Shown: piece after piece, positions 46,047 through 55,282 of the stretch
Position numbering within the stretch: position 1 is the stretch's first letter
How the letters are laid out: the number at the start of each line of letters is the position of its first letter
Source of the DNA: Alkaliflexus imshenetskii DSM 15055
GTDB lineage: Bacteria; Bacteroidota; Bacteroidia; Bacteroidales; Marinilabiliaceae
Direction of reading: 5' to 3'
DNA: 64,000 nucleotides
Assembly: GCF_000517065.1 (NCBI RefSeq)
Contig: NZ_KI912105.1
Location: 2,304,820-2,368,819, forward strand
Made by a program: the position numbers and the translations under genes
Notes under the pieces: generated by a model
What the model was told of the DNA's origin: nothing
The model's input: only the letters and a program-made list of their open reading frames with translations
The model's database searches: none

Positions 46047-47507
46047 CTAGAGCTCCTTTCGCAGACGGGCTACCGGAATGTTTAGTTGTTCACGATATTT
46101 GGCAACAGTGCGTCGGGCAATATTATAGGATTTCTCTTTAAGAATCTGTGCCAGCCGGTCGTCGGTAAGAGGTTTTCGCTTGTCTTCGCCTGAGATGCAC
46201 TCTTCAAGAATCTTTTTAATCTCCCGCGTGGACACTTCTTCTCCTGAATCGGTTTGTAAGCCTTCCGAAAAGAAATATTTAAGGGGGAAAATGCCAAAAT
46301 GCGTTTGAATGTATTTGCTGTTCGAAACCCTGGATATGGTGGATATGTCTAATCCGGTAACGTCTGCAATGTCTTTTAATATCATGGGTTTGAGACGCAT
46401 TTCATCGCCCTCTATAAAATACTCTTTCTGGTAATCCAGGATGGCTTCCATCACCGTCATCAAAGTGTTTTGTCTTTGTTTGATGGCGTCGATAAACCAT
46501 TTGGCCGAGTCAAGTTTTTGCTTCACAAACATCACCGCCTCCTTTTGCTCTCGACTTTGGTTTTTGCGGTTCGACTGATAATCGCTAAGCATCTCCGAAT
46601 AGGTCTGGCTTATTCGCAGTTCCGGGAGGTTTCTGGTGTTCAGACTTAGTTGAAATTGCTCATCTTCCACTTCAAGAATGAAGTCCGGAATGATGTGCTG
46701 CACCATTTTGTTCAACGGGTTGCTGTATGAACTTCCCGGCTTGGGATTGAGTTTCAGAATTTCATCAATGGCCTCTTTAAGGTCTTCATCGTCGAGGTGA
46801 AGGCGTCTGGCTATTTTGTCAAAGTGTTTGCGCGTAAACTCCTCAAAATGGTGTTTAAGTATTTGTAATGCATTATCTATGGCAGCACTCTCCTTTTCTT
46901 TTCGCAAAACTTGAAGCAGTAAGCACTCTTGTAAATCTCTGGCGCCTACGCCTGGTGGGTCAAAATCCTGAACAATTTCTAAAAGGGCCAGCGCTTCTCT
47001 CTCATCTATTTCCAGATTTTGAGCAAAAGCCAAATCGTCCACTATCTCGTCAATCTCACGCCTTAAGTACCCATCCTCATCAATATTACCAATGATGTAT
47101 TCGGCTATGGCACGCTGGCGGTCGTCCATGATGCGTAAGCTAAGCTGGTCGGTAAGATGCTCGTGGAACGTGGTGCCAATGGAAAAAGGCACATCTTCGT
47201 GCTTGTCGTCTTTGGAGTAGTTTCTGGTTTGAAGCTTGTATGCCGGTATGTCGTCATCATTGATGTAATCATCGATGGACATTTCGTCCTTTTCTATTTC
47301 GGACTCGCGTGGTTCAGGTTCATCACCGTAATCGTCGTCGTTACTGGCCGCCGTGTCCGCGCCGTATTCCAGCACAGGGTTTACCTCGAGCTCTTCCTTG
47401 ATGCGTTGTTCAAGCTGGGCAGCAGGGATTTCCAAAAGCTTTATCACCTGTATTTGCAGGGGTGATAACTTTTGAAGAAGCTTTTGCTGTAAACTCTGTT
47501 TTAACAT
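46047..47507 (-). CDS. rpoN: RNA polymerase sigma-54 factor
   Basis: The alternative sigma factor for -24/-12 promoters, which need ATPase activators. The 486-residue protein has an N-terminal Gln/Leu-rich activator region (LKQSLQQKLLQKLSPLQIQV), an acidic region near 50-95, the core-binding domain and the C-terminal RpoN box ARRTVAKYREQLNIPVARLR that recognises the -24 element. All regions are present. The residues near LKDIADVTGLDISTISRVSN form the -12 helix-turn-helix. No activator gene is near. The gene is followed by the PAP2-like gene. Confidence 0.96.
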   Translation of the reverse strand: MLKQSLQQKLLQKLSPLQIQVIKLLEIPAAQLEQRIKEELEVNPVLEYGADTAASNDDDYGDEPEPRESEIEKDEMSIDDYINDDDIPAYKLQTRNYSKDDKHEDVPFSIGTTFHEHLTDQLSLRIMDDRQRAIAEYIIGNIDEDGYLRREIDEIVDDLAFAQNLEIDEREALALLEIVQDFDPPGVGARDLQECLLLQVLRKEKESAAIDNALQILKHHFEEFTRKHFDKIARRLHLDDEDLKEAIDEILKLNPKPGSSYSNPLNKMVQHIIPDFILEVEDEQFQLSLNTRNLPELRISQTYSEMLSDYQSNRKNQSREQKEAVMFVKQKLDSAKWFIDAIKQRQNTLMTVMEAILDYQKEYFIEGDEMRLKPMILKDIADVTGLDISTISRVSNSKYIQTHFGIFPLKYFFSEGLQTDSGEEVSTREIKKILEECISGEDKRKPLTDDRLAQILKEKSYNIARRTVAKYREQLNIPVARLRKEL

Positions 47508-47889
47508 ATTCTAATGATAGGTTGCTGTTGTTTTCTTTTATATGATACAATAGTGGCAAAGGCCTTAACATCTGCCTGTAAAAGCAAAAATACAGTTATT
47601 TCCTCTAATTAGAAAACAGATTCGACAGAACAATGGGTTAGACTTCATTGGGAGGCTATGGGTTGGAATAAAAAAGAAACTTCCCCTGAATCTGGTAGTT
47701 TGATAACCAGCTCGGGAAAGTTTCTCAGCTACTTTTCTTTGCTATGCAAAGAGGTGCTTTTGGCTGTATTGTAACTAATTGATGTGGGTTAAACGAATCG
47801 CTAACCTGCTGCAAAAATATGGCATTGTGGCTGGCAGCACAATGGCAAATTGTCAAAATTTCCGGCAAATTATTAAATATCCATGCCAC
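47508..47889. other. Intergenic region between rpoN and priA
   Basis: About 380 bases. It holds the priA terminator at 47671-47725. The rest, including whatever promotes rpoN, shows no recognisable element. Confidence 0.5.
47671..47725 (-). terminator. Intrinsic terminator of priA
   Basis: Read on the minus strand, a long imperfect hairpin: outer arms AGAAACTTTCCC and GGGGAAGTTTCT, inner arms CTGGT and ACCAG, then TTTTTTATT. It lies about 165 bases past the priA stop. Confidence 0.7.
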
Positions 47890-50352
47890 TTACATAGGAT
47901 CCACATCGGTTACAATATTGATATATCGCCATCTTTCCTGAGATACTACATAGTTGATGCATTGTTGCATGAGTTGCTTGGCTTTTACCGGTGAGGCATT
48001 GCGTTCCAGTTTTAGCAAAATGCGTTGCAGGTGCATATCCTGTATTTTTGTTACTGGTGGCACTTGTGGACCTAAAACCCTGCTGCCGAAATTGTTTCTC
48101 AAATATTCTGTTAGGGCATTTGCTGCGTGCAGAGCGGTATTTTGATTTTTATGTTTTACGGTTATGTTGATAATTCGGTAAAAGGGTGGGTATTTATATG
48201 ATAGCCGCTCTTCAATTTGCTCATTAAAGAATGATACGAAGTCATTATTCCGAACATGCGCGATTACGGGATGTTCCGGATTGGATGTTTGCAGAATGAC
48301 TGTTCCGCGGCGGTTTTTTCTGCCTGCACGTCCGCTTACCTGAGCCATCATTTGAAAACTGCGCTCAAAGGCTCTGAAGTCCGGATTGTTAAGCATGTTG
48401 TCGGCATTTAGGATGCCCACCAGGCTCACCCTGTCAAAGTCAAGACCTTTTGTTACCATTTGGGTGCCTACCAAAACATCAACTTTTCCCTGTTCAAACT
48501 CGGTAATGATGTTTTCATAACCTTTTTTAGATCTGGTTGTGTCATAATCCATCCGACCAACCTTTACGTCTGGAAAGAGTAAGCCAATTTCTTCTTCTAT
48601 TTTTTGTGTTCCAAACCCTTTGAACTGCAACGAGGGACTGCCGCAAGCCTGGCACGTGTGATAGGTTGGCACGGCATATCCGCAATAGTGACAAACCAAT
48701 TGGTTGATGTGCTTGTGGTAGGTCATACTTACATCGCAATGGTTGCAACGGGGAATCCACCCACACAGGCTACATTCCAGATAAGGTGCAAATCCCCTTC
48801 TGTTTTGAAACAAAATGACCTGCTCTTTTTTCGAGAGTGACTTTTGCATCTGTTCAATAAGCTGGGGACTAAAGTGCGACTGCATCATTTTACACCGGCT
48901 GGCTTCGCGCGTATTCACCACAACTATCTCGGGCAGTTGAATGCCCTCATGGCGCGTGGTTAACTCTACAAGATGAAATTTTCCCGACTGGGCATTGTAA
49001 TAGCTTTCTACCGATGGTGTTGCAGTACCAAGAAGCACCTTTGCATTGAAATACTGACCTAGTACAAGTGCCACATCGCGAGCATGGTATCTTGGAGCAG
49101 GGTCAAATTGTTTGAATGATTGTTCATGCTCTTCATCAATTATGATGAGTCCAAGATTTGAAAATGGCAGGAATATCGACGAACGAACACCAAGTATTAC
49201 ACGATAGCTTTTGTTTTTCAGGAGGTTGTTCCATACTTCTACCCGCTCGTCGTCGCTAAATTTGGAGTGGTAAATGCCCAGACTATTTCCGAAATGGGTC
49301 TTTAGTCTGCTGGTAATTTGAGTTGTAAGCGCTATCTCGGGTAGCAGGTAAAGTGCTTGCTTGCCTGCTTTTATGGCTTCATCAATAAGATGAATGTAAA
49401 TTTCTGTTTTACCGCTGGATGTGACGCCATGAAGTAACACCGGCTTTTTTTGGTCAAATCCGTTTCTTACTTCATTCATTGCCACAGTTTGAACTTCCGA
49501 CAACAGCTTCTTCTCTTTTACCTGTACCTCGCCGGTTTCCAGTCGGTCAACAGCTCTCTTTTTTTGTTCGATGAAGCCTTTTTTTATCAATTCACCCAGC
49601 TGTGCCGCGCCATTCTCTAAGGTAGCCAACAGCTCTTTTCTGTTAACGCTCTTCCCCTTTATAGCGTCGTTTATTCCACCAGCTTTCTGAAGGAAGATCA
49701 TAAGTAACTGTAGCTGTTTTGGGGCGCGTTCCAGTAAATCAAAGCAGTTTCTTAGTTGCTCTTCACTTCGGTGTTCCGGATGAATTGTAAGATATTGTTC
49801 GGTTTTTGGACGATAGGACTCACTTATGTTTTCATTCATAAAAACAGCCTGTACATCTACTAATTGCCTGATATACTGGTAGCTGTTTTTTAGGCCGGTG
49901 AGGTTATTTACTTCGTTAATGGTGCAATATTTCTTTTCAGAAAGGTAGTTCAGAATCATCAACGCTTTTTCCGGAAGCCCTGTTTCATCTTCAAATTCAG
50001 GGTTGTAACAAAGTTTTGACTCGCTCTCAAGTTTAAGCCCCGATGGCAGAGCTGCTTTATAAACTTCCCCAATGGTGCATTGGTAATAATCAGCAATCCA
50101 TTGCCATAGATTTAATTGCATATCGAGAACTACCGGAGCATCGTCTAATACCGACATCAAGGGCTTGGTCTCATAGGCTGCTGGCTTCGTTTCATGAATG
50201 TTGTAAACAATCCCTGATAAAAGCTTCTTTTTTCCAAACGGCACAACTACCCTCACACCCTTTTCCAGAACTGGTAAGAACTCTTCGGGTACCTCGTAGG
50301 TAAACAGTTTGGGAAGGGGCACCGGTAAAACTATGTCAGCATATTTTTGCAT
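47890..50352 (-). CDS. priA: Primosomal protein N' (PriA helicase)
   Basis: 3'-5' superfamily 2 helicase that restarts collapsed replication forks by loading DnaB. The 820-residue protein has the N-terminal DNA-binding domain (VLPVPLPKLFTYEVPEEF), Walker A in HGVTSSGKTEIYIHLI near residue 310, DEEH in LIIDEEHEQSFKQ, and the zinc-binding insert with eight cysteines (CSLCGWIPRCNHCD, VCHYCGYAVPTYHTCQACG). Helicase motifs V and VI (VLVGTQMVTKGLDFDRVSLV, QVSGRAGR) follow. The length is slightly above that of E. coli PriA (732), which is usual in Bacteroidota. A terminator follows it. Confidence 0.96.
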   Translation of the reverse strand: MQKYADIVLPVPLPKLFTYEVPEEFLPVLEKGVRVVVPFGKKKLLSGIVYNIHETKPAAYETKPLMSVLDDAPVVLDMQLNLWQWIADYYQCTIGEVYKAALPSGLKLESESKLCYNPEFEDETGLPEKALMILNYLSEKKYCTINEVNNLTGLKNSYQYIRQLVDVQAVFMNENISESYRPKTEQYLTIHPEHRSEEQLRNCFDLLERAPKQLQLLMIFLQKAGGINDAIKGKSVNRKELLATLENGAAQLGELIKKGFIEQKKRAVDRLETGEVQVKEKKLLSEVQTVAMNEVRNGFDQKKPVLLHGVTSSGKTEIYIHLIDEAIKAGKQALYLLPEIALTTQITSRLKTHFGNSLGIYHSKFSDDERVEVWNNLLKNKSYRVILGVRSSIFLPFSNLGLIIIDEEHEQSFKQFDPAPRYHARDVALVLGQYFNAKVLLGTATPSVESYYNAQSGKFHLVELTTRHEGIQLPEIVVVNTREASRCKMMQSHFSPQLIEQMQKSLSKKEQVILFQNRRGFAPYLECSLCGWIPRCNHCDVSMTYHKHINQLVCHYCGYAVPTYHTCQACGSPSLQFKGFGTQKIEEEIGLLFPDVKVGRMDYDTTRSKKGYENIITEFEQGKVDVLVGTQMVTKGLDFDRVSLVGILNADNMLNNPDFRAFERSFQMMAQVSGRAGRKNRRGTVILQTSNPEHPVIAHVRNNDFVSFFNEQIEERLSYKYPPFYRIINITVKHKNQNTALHAANALTEYLRNNFGSRVLGPQVPPVTKIQDMHLQRILLKLERNASPVKAKQLMQQCINYVVSQERWRYINIVTDVDPM

Positions 50353-50802
50353 GTGATGATTGTTTCTACAGTTGTGGGAAGGGAATATATATTAACGGAC
50401 ACATCATTTCCAGGTCTCTTGACAACAGGCTTTTTTATTTATGATGCGATGTCTTCATCCGGATTGTAAAGATAGTGATTGATGCCAATGGCTACAATTA
50501 AAGATGCGGGAGGATTGTTTTAAATCTTATTTTATAGGCAAAAATGGAATTTGGTCATAGGATGGGATGTTTTGGTCAAAAATTCATAAAAAATATGGTA
50601 TGTCGAATACGTGAGGCATTTTAATTGTTTGTCCAATTTTTATAGGGATAAATAACAGAGGTTTAATCTATTGTTAACACATATTGATGGTATAGCCTCT
50701 AAATTTACACAAAAGCAAAGTGTTGAGATATGTTGTTTTCGAGGCACTTATTACACACAGGGAACTTTATTTTTATTTATAATCCGGTTATCTGATCTAC
50801 TT
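50353..50802. other. Intergenic region upstream of priA and the PhnW-like gene
   Basis: About 450 bases between divergent genes. TATCTTTA on the minus strand (50474-50467) is a weak -7 candidate for priA. An open frame continues in phase upstream of the PhnW-like start to 50671, but its residues do not look like part of the family. Confidence 0.4.
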
Positions 50803-51474
50803 ATGAGCATCGCTACAAACACATATCTTACAATGGGCACAGTGCTCGTTGATGATGCAATGGATGCCAGAATACTTGGCATGTGGTCCAAAAGGGAAGT
50901 GAATGAAGGGTTTTACAAAACCGGATTTGAAACGATTCTTTTCAACCGGCCAGGTTCATTTGCGCTTGAAACAGTTTTGTCATCGGTGATGACATGGGAT
51001 AAGGAGTTGCTTATTGCTGGTCCATGCGCCACGCTCGATTTGCTCGACAAACGTACCGCCGGATATGGTTTTCATGTACATTTGTGCGCTATATCTCACG
51101 ACAGTTGGAACGCCATTGACGAAATGCTGATTCTGAATCCTGGCATCACGCATTTACTATTGAATATTTCTTCTCCCTCAATTATTAACAGCCAGGAGAT
51201 TTCTCGTCTTTTGAATCTTATTGAAACCTATCGTCTGACATTAATTGTCAACTGCCAGTCGGAAGTGGATGGTATCAATGATCAGTTTCTGAATGCCATC
51301 GATTTTATGGTTGCCGAGCATGAATCAGATGAGCCGGGCTCGTTTGTTGTGGCACGCCGCAGCAAGCTTGTACAAACCGAAGGTAACGCACGCAATTTTA
51401 CTTTTGACCTTTATACTTACTGGCAACATTCACTTCGAAACCGAAATGCAATTATTGAACCCATGTGCGGCTAA
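50803..51474 (+). CDS. Truncated PhnW-like aminotransferase homologue lacking the PLP lysine
   Basis: A 223-residue protein (ATG at 50803; a TTG at 50671 would add 44 unlikely residues) that aligns by eye with 2-aminoethylphosphonate-pyruvate aminotransferase (PhnW). Matching segments: [20 protein letters not shown] with PhnW [37 protein letters not shown] with the ISHIAMVHSETTTG region; and [24 protein letters not shown] with GFAFVIAR, KGRSRSLSLDLYAQW. The PLP-binding Asp position (IVDA) is Asn150 (IVNC), and the SANKC lysine segment is replaced by [10 protein letters not shown] with three residues missing, so it cannot bind PLP as an aldimine. It also lacks the C-terminal small domain of the usual 360-residue enzyme. 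It may be a pseudoenzyme or an eroding gene. Confidence 0.65.
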   Translation: [223 protein letters not shown]

Positions 51475-51501
51475 GGGTTTAATAATTACTACGCAAGAGT
51501 T

Positions 51502-52923
51502 TTAGCGAATTAGCTGCGTGCGGTTGGTGTCTAATTTCAGGAATATAAACAGAAGTATGGTGAAGCCCCAAAGTGAGGAGCCGCCATAGCTGAAGAATGG
51601 CAGAGGTATGCCAATCACAGGTGCCAGACCAATGGTCATTCCAATGTTTATAGCAATATGGAAAAAGAATATTGCTGCCACTGAATATCCATACACCCTG
51701 CTGAAGTCTGAATGCTGTCGCTCTGCCAGAAAAACCAGCCGCATCAAGAGTATCACAAATAGTATTACTACAGTGGAAGTGCCAAGAAAACCCCACTCTT
51801 CGCCTACTGTACAGAAAATAAAGTCGGTACTTTGTTCGGGCACAAAGTTGAATTTTGTTTGAGTGCCCTGAAGGAAACCTTTGCCTGTTAACCCACCAGA
51901 GCCAATTGCTATTTTCGACTGATTTACATTATATCCCGCACCCAGAGGGTCTTCTTTTAAACCCATAAGCACCAATATCCTTGACCGTTGGTAGTCGCTC
52001 AATACCTCTTCAAATATGTAGTCGGTGGAGTAGGCAAAAACAACTGAACTCCAAAATAATAGCAGGTAAACTCCAATTTTTGGAAACTGGCGCAGCAATG
52101 CAATTGTTCCTACGGTTAACGATGCGGCTATCATGCCGGTTATCAAAGCCATGTCGTAGTTTGTTTCGCCGGTTTCAGTTTTAAATATGAAGGTTCCGAT
52201 GCCATACGAAACCCCTGCCACAGCCAGACCTATTAAAGATTCTTTCAGATGTTTCCTTAAAATCATTAAAAGAAATAGTCCGGCAGATAGTATCAAAAGT
52301 ATGGAGTAGTTCGGGATAATCAACGTGAGAATAAATACTGCTATTGCTATAAACCCAAACAACAGGATATATGGTGTCATTCCCTCACGGAAAAAGGGAA
52401 TGAAGAAGGCAAAATAGACGAGCGCCGAGCCAGTGTCGTTTTGGAGAATGATAATCAGAATTGGCGTAACCCATAATAGCGCTAAGCGCGCAATGTCTTC
52501 AAGTTTGTTGAACGAGAATTGGAAACGACTCATGGCACGTGCTATGGCTAATGCAGCAGCTACTTTTGCCAGCTCCACCGGTTGAAAACGCATGCCACCA
52601 ACCTGAAACCATGCTTTGGCAGAATTGATTTCTACACCTAAGAATATTACAAGTATGAGTAGAAGAGCTGTAAAAGCATAAAAAATATAGGAAAACTCCA
52701 CAAAGAATTTACTGTCGGTAAGAAAGATGATTCCAATAGTGACCATCGAAAAACCTATCCAAACAAGTTGTTTCAGATACTCTTTCCCCATGTCGAAAAA
52801 TACAGGTACCTCAGGGTCGGTATTAGCGGCATAAATATTAAGCCATCCAAACCCAACCAAAATAAGGTAGAGAATAACTGTAAACCAGTCGATACCCTTT
52901 AAGGTGCTAATGTTTTGTCGCAT
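51502..52923 (-). CDS. rodA: Rod shape-determining glycosyltransferase RodA (SEDS family)
   Basis: Integral membrane peptidoglycan polymerase that works with PBP2 in the elongasome. The 473-residue chain has about ten membrane segments and the SEDS signatures QLDFVF-like region, YNVNQSKIAIGSGGLTGKGF, EQSTDFIFCTVGEEWGFLG and GLAPVIGIPLPFFSYGGSSL. The putative catalytic aspartate region (STDFIF) is intact. It is longer than E. coli RodA (370), as is common in Bacteroidota. Its start overlaps the end of mrdA by 17 bases, indicating coupled translation; it is the last gene of the purH-mre operon. Confidence 0.95.
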   Translation of the reverse strand: MRQNISTLKGIDWFTVILYLILVGFGWLNIYAANTDPEVPVFFDMGKEYLKQLVWIGFSMVTIGIIFLTDSKFFVEFSYIFYAFTALLLILVIFLGVEINSAKAWFQVGGMRFQPVELAKVAAALAIARAMSRFQFSFNKLEDIARLALLWVTPILIIILQNDTGSALVYFAFFIPFFREGMTPYILLFGFIAIAVFILTLIIPNYSILLILSAGLFLLMILRKHLKESLIGLAVAGVSYGIGTFIFKTETGETNYDMALITGMIAASLTVGTIALLRQFPKIGVYLLLFWSSVVFAYSTDYIFEEVLSDYQRSRILVLMGLKEDPLGAGYNVNQSKIAIGSGGLTGKGFLQGTQTKFNFVPEQSTDFIFCTVGEEWGFLGTSTVVILFVILLMRLVFLAERQHSDFSRVYGYSVAAIFFFHIAINIGMTIGLAPVIGIPLPFFSYGGSSLWGFTILLFIFLKLDTNRTQLIR

Positions 52924-54751
52924 TTATCAGGTCTATGTTAAGCATTCTTGTTTCAAGCCACTTGCGGTTGGCATGAATTTCTCTGTTGAGATATTTTTCG
53001 ACCATTAAACTGGCGATGGGAGCTGCAAATGTTGAGCCATATCCGGCATTTTCAACATATACTGCAATGGCTATTTGTGGGTTTTCCTTAGGAGCAAAAG
53101 CTACAAATATACTGTGGTTCTCACCGTGTGGGTTTTGCGCCGTTCCGGTTTTACCACTTATTGAGATGCCCGGAATACGTGCAATGCGTGCTGTTGAACC
53201 TGTTTCGCTCCATATAGCCTGCTCCATTCCCTCAATAATTGGATCAAAATGAATGGGGTCAATGCCTGTGTGGTGTCGTTCCTCAAAGCGCGATGGTATT
53301 GTATCGTTCTCTATATCCTTTACCACGTGGGGTGTGTAGAAATGACCTTTGTTGGCAATTGCTGCGGTCATATTGGCCATTTGAATGGGTGTGGTTAAGA
53401 TTTCTCCTTGTCCAATGGCCAAAGAGATAACGGTTAGGGAACTCCAACGACCATCATAGATACGGTCGTAATAACCGGAGCCTGGCACAAATCCCCGGCT
53501 CTCATTAAAGAAGTCGCTTCCTAAGCGTTTGCCAAAGCCGAAGTTGTTAAGATATTCCCGCCATTTTTCGATCCCTGCTTTTGGCGAACCATGAGCAGGA
53601 TTATCTAAAACGTTGCGAAAAACAATACAGTAATAGGTGTTGCACGATACGGCCAAAGAGGGTATCAGATCAACTGGAGAACGGTGGTGCCGGCAGCCCA
53701 CAGAGAGCCCACGTGCGTGATATGCTCCGGAGCAGGAGTATGGTGTGTTGGTTCGCAATACGTTCTCCTGTAGCCCGATTAGCCCCATAACCATTTTAAA
53801 GGTGGAACCTGGTGGATATGCTGACATGATGGCCCTGTTAAGGAGGGGTGACAACGAATCTCTTGAGAGCACCGGAAAATTTCTGGAGCGCTCGCGCCCT
53901 ATCAAGAGTGAAGGGTCGTATCCCGGGCTGGAAACCATTGCCAGAATTTCGCCTGTTGATGGCTCAATGGCAACAATACTGCCGGTTTTGTTACGCATCA
54001 ACTCCTCTCCATAAGCCTGAAGGTCAATGTCGAGGGTAAGTGTGATGTTTTTGCCGGCCACTGCGGTGGTATCAATTCTGCCGCCACGTACGGAGCCTTT
54101 CTCGCGTCCGTGTACATCAACCATTACGTAACGGGCTCCTTTGCGTCCTCGCAGAAATCTTTCATAGGTGTTTTCAATGCCACTGATGCCTGTATAGTCA
54201 CCAAGTGCATAGTAGGGATCACGCTGCATGGTGGCTTCATTCACTTCGGCTACATACCCAAAAACGTGCGCGGCATGCGGGTATTCATATTTTCTTACTG
54301 TACGTCGCTGTCCAAAGAATCCTTTAAACTTATACTGTTTTTCCTGAAAAAGGGCATACTGGTCGGCCGGAACCTGCTTGATGAATACGGAGGGTTTAAA
54401 GCTGGAAATTCGTCTGCTACGCATATTACGCCGCATCTCTTCATACGCCCTGTCAAGCTCTGGCCTGCTAATGTTAAGCACATTGCAAAAATCGGTTGTG
54501 TCAAAAGGGGCAACTTCACGCGGCACAATCATAATGTCATACACCGCCTGATTGGATACCAGTAGTTTGCCGAAGCGATCGTAAATCAGCCCGCGTGAAG
54601 GATACTCTGTGAGTTTTCGCTGCGTGTTGCTCTCTGCGGAGTATTTATAGGATGGGTCAACTACTTGAAGTACAAAGAGCCGTATGATAAAGATAATCCC
54701 TATCAGTACAAAAAATAGAATGATTAATATGCTCCTGTTGCTGTTACCCAC
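52907..54751 (-). CDS. mrdA: Penicillin-binding protein 2 (elongation transpeptidase)
   Basis: Class B penicillin-binding protein that cross-links new wall during elongation. The 614-residue protein has an N-terminal anchor (ILIILFFVLIGIIFIIRLFV), a dimerisation domain and the transpeptidase with the SxxK box in PPGSTFKMVMGL (Ser near 318), the SxN box in LAVSCNTYYC and the KTG box in SISGKTGTAQNPHGE. All are intact. It is 12 bases downstream of mreD and overlaps rodA, its SEDS partner. Confidence 0.95.
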   Translation of the reverse strand: MGNSNRSILIILFFVLIGIIFIIRLFVLQVVDPSYKYSAESNTQRKLTEYPSRGLIYDRFGKLLVSNQAVYDIMIVPREVAPFDTTDFCNVLNISRPELDRAYEEMRRNMRSRRISSFKPSVFIKQVPADQYALFQEKQYKFKGFFGQRRTVRKYEYPHAAHVFGYVAEVNEATMQRDPYYALGDYTGISGIENTYERFLRGRKGARYVMVDVHGREKGSVRGGRIDTTAVAGKNITLTLDIDLQAYGEELMRNKTGSIVAIEPSTGEILAMVSSPGYDPSLLIGRERSRNFPVLSRDSLSPLLNRAIMSAYPPGSTFKMVMGLIGLQENVLRTNTPYSCSGAYHARGLSVGCRHHRSPVDLIPSLAVSCNTYYCIVFRNVLDNPAHGSPKAGIEKWREYLNNFGFGKRLGSDFFNESRGFVPGSGYYDRIYDGRWSSLTVISLAIGQGEILTTPIQMANMTAAIANKGHFYTPHVVKDIENDTIPSRFEERHHTGIDPIHFDPIIEGMEQAIWSETGSTARIARIPGISISGKTGTAQNPHGENHSIFVAFAPKENPQIAIAVYVENAGYGSTFAAPIASLMVEKYLNREIHANRKWLETRMLNIDLINATKH

Positions 54752-54763
54752 TTGGTTGCTGTT

Positions 54764-55282
54764 TTAAAATGCTTTTTTCTTTGATCCGCTAAAGAGCTGG
54801 GCAATCATGATAAAGCCCACTGTAAATATTGTACTGACGATGGTTTTCCAGATGGTTCGCAATATCCCTTCAAAAGTAAACACTTCTATTATGAATAAAA
54901 ACAGGTGGTGTGCAAAAACGGCCAGAAGCACGTATTTGAAAAACCAGACAAAACCAAAATGAGACGGTGTGGGCAGACTACCCGGTTCATAACCTTCCCT
55001 CGGTGCCAGATATCGCAAAAAATAGGGGCGAAGATAGGCCAGAAAGACGCCTGCCGAGGCGTGTACGCCAATGGTATTCAGAAAGGCATCAATAATCAAA
55101 CCCGTTATCATTCCGGCTAGCAGAAGAAGCCAACCCGGCATTTCAACCGGCAAGGTAAGCAGTACTATGACGTATAAAAAGGGATTGATGTATCCACTCA
55201 GGTTCAAGTTGTTCAAAATCAATACCTGAATAAGGATGATGACAATGAAATGAAATATATATTTTCCAAGTGTGTTAATCAT
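54764..55282 (-). CDS. mreD: Rod shape-determining protein MreD
   Basis: Small polytopic inner-membrane component of the elongasome. The 172-residue protein has five or six hydrophobic segments (FHFIVIILIQVLILNNL, NPFLYVIVLLTLP, LLLAGMITGLIIDAFL) with the PFLY and GLIIDAF segments typical of Bacteroidota MreD. Sequence conservation in MreD is low; the identification leans on length, topology and position between mreC and mrdA. Its start overlaps the mreC stop by eight bases. Confidence 0.9.
   Translation of the reverse strand: MINTLGKYIFHFIVIILIQVLILNNLNLSGYINPFLYVIVLLTLPVEMPGWLLLLAGMITGLIIDAFLNTIGVHASAGVFLAYLRPYFLRYLAPREGYEPGSLPTPSHFGFVWFFKYVLLAVFAHHLFLFIIEVFTFEGILRTIWKTIVSTIFTVGFIMIAQLFSGSKKKAF

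Noticed and set aside
47779-47994. Plus-strand open frame of 71 codons at the 3' end of priA
   Set aside because: Half of it is antisense to priA and nothing supports it.
54110-54565. Plus-strand open frame of 151 codons opposite mrdA
   Set aside because: Antisense to a well-conserved penicillin-binding protein; no family resemblance.
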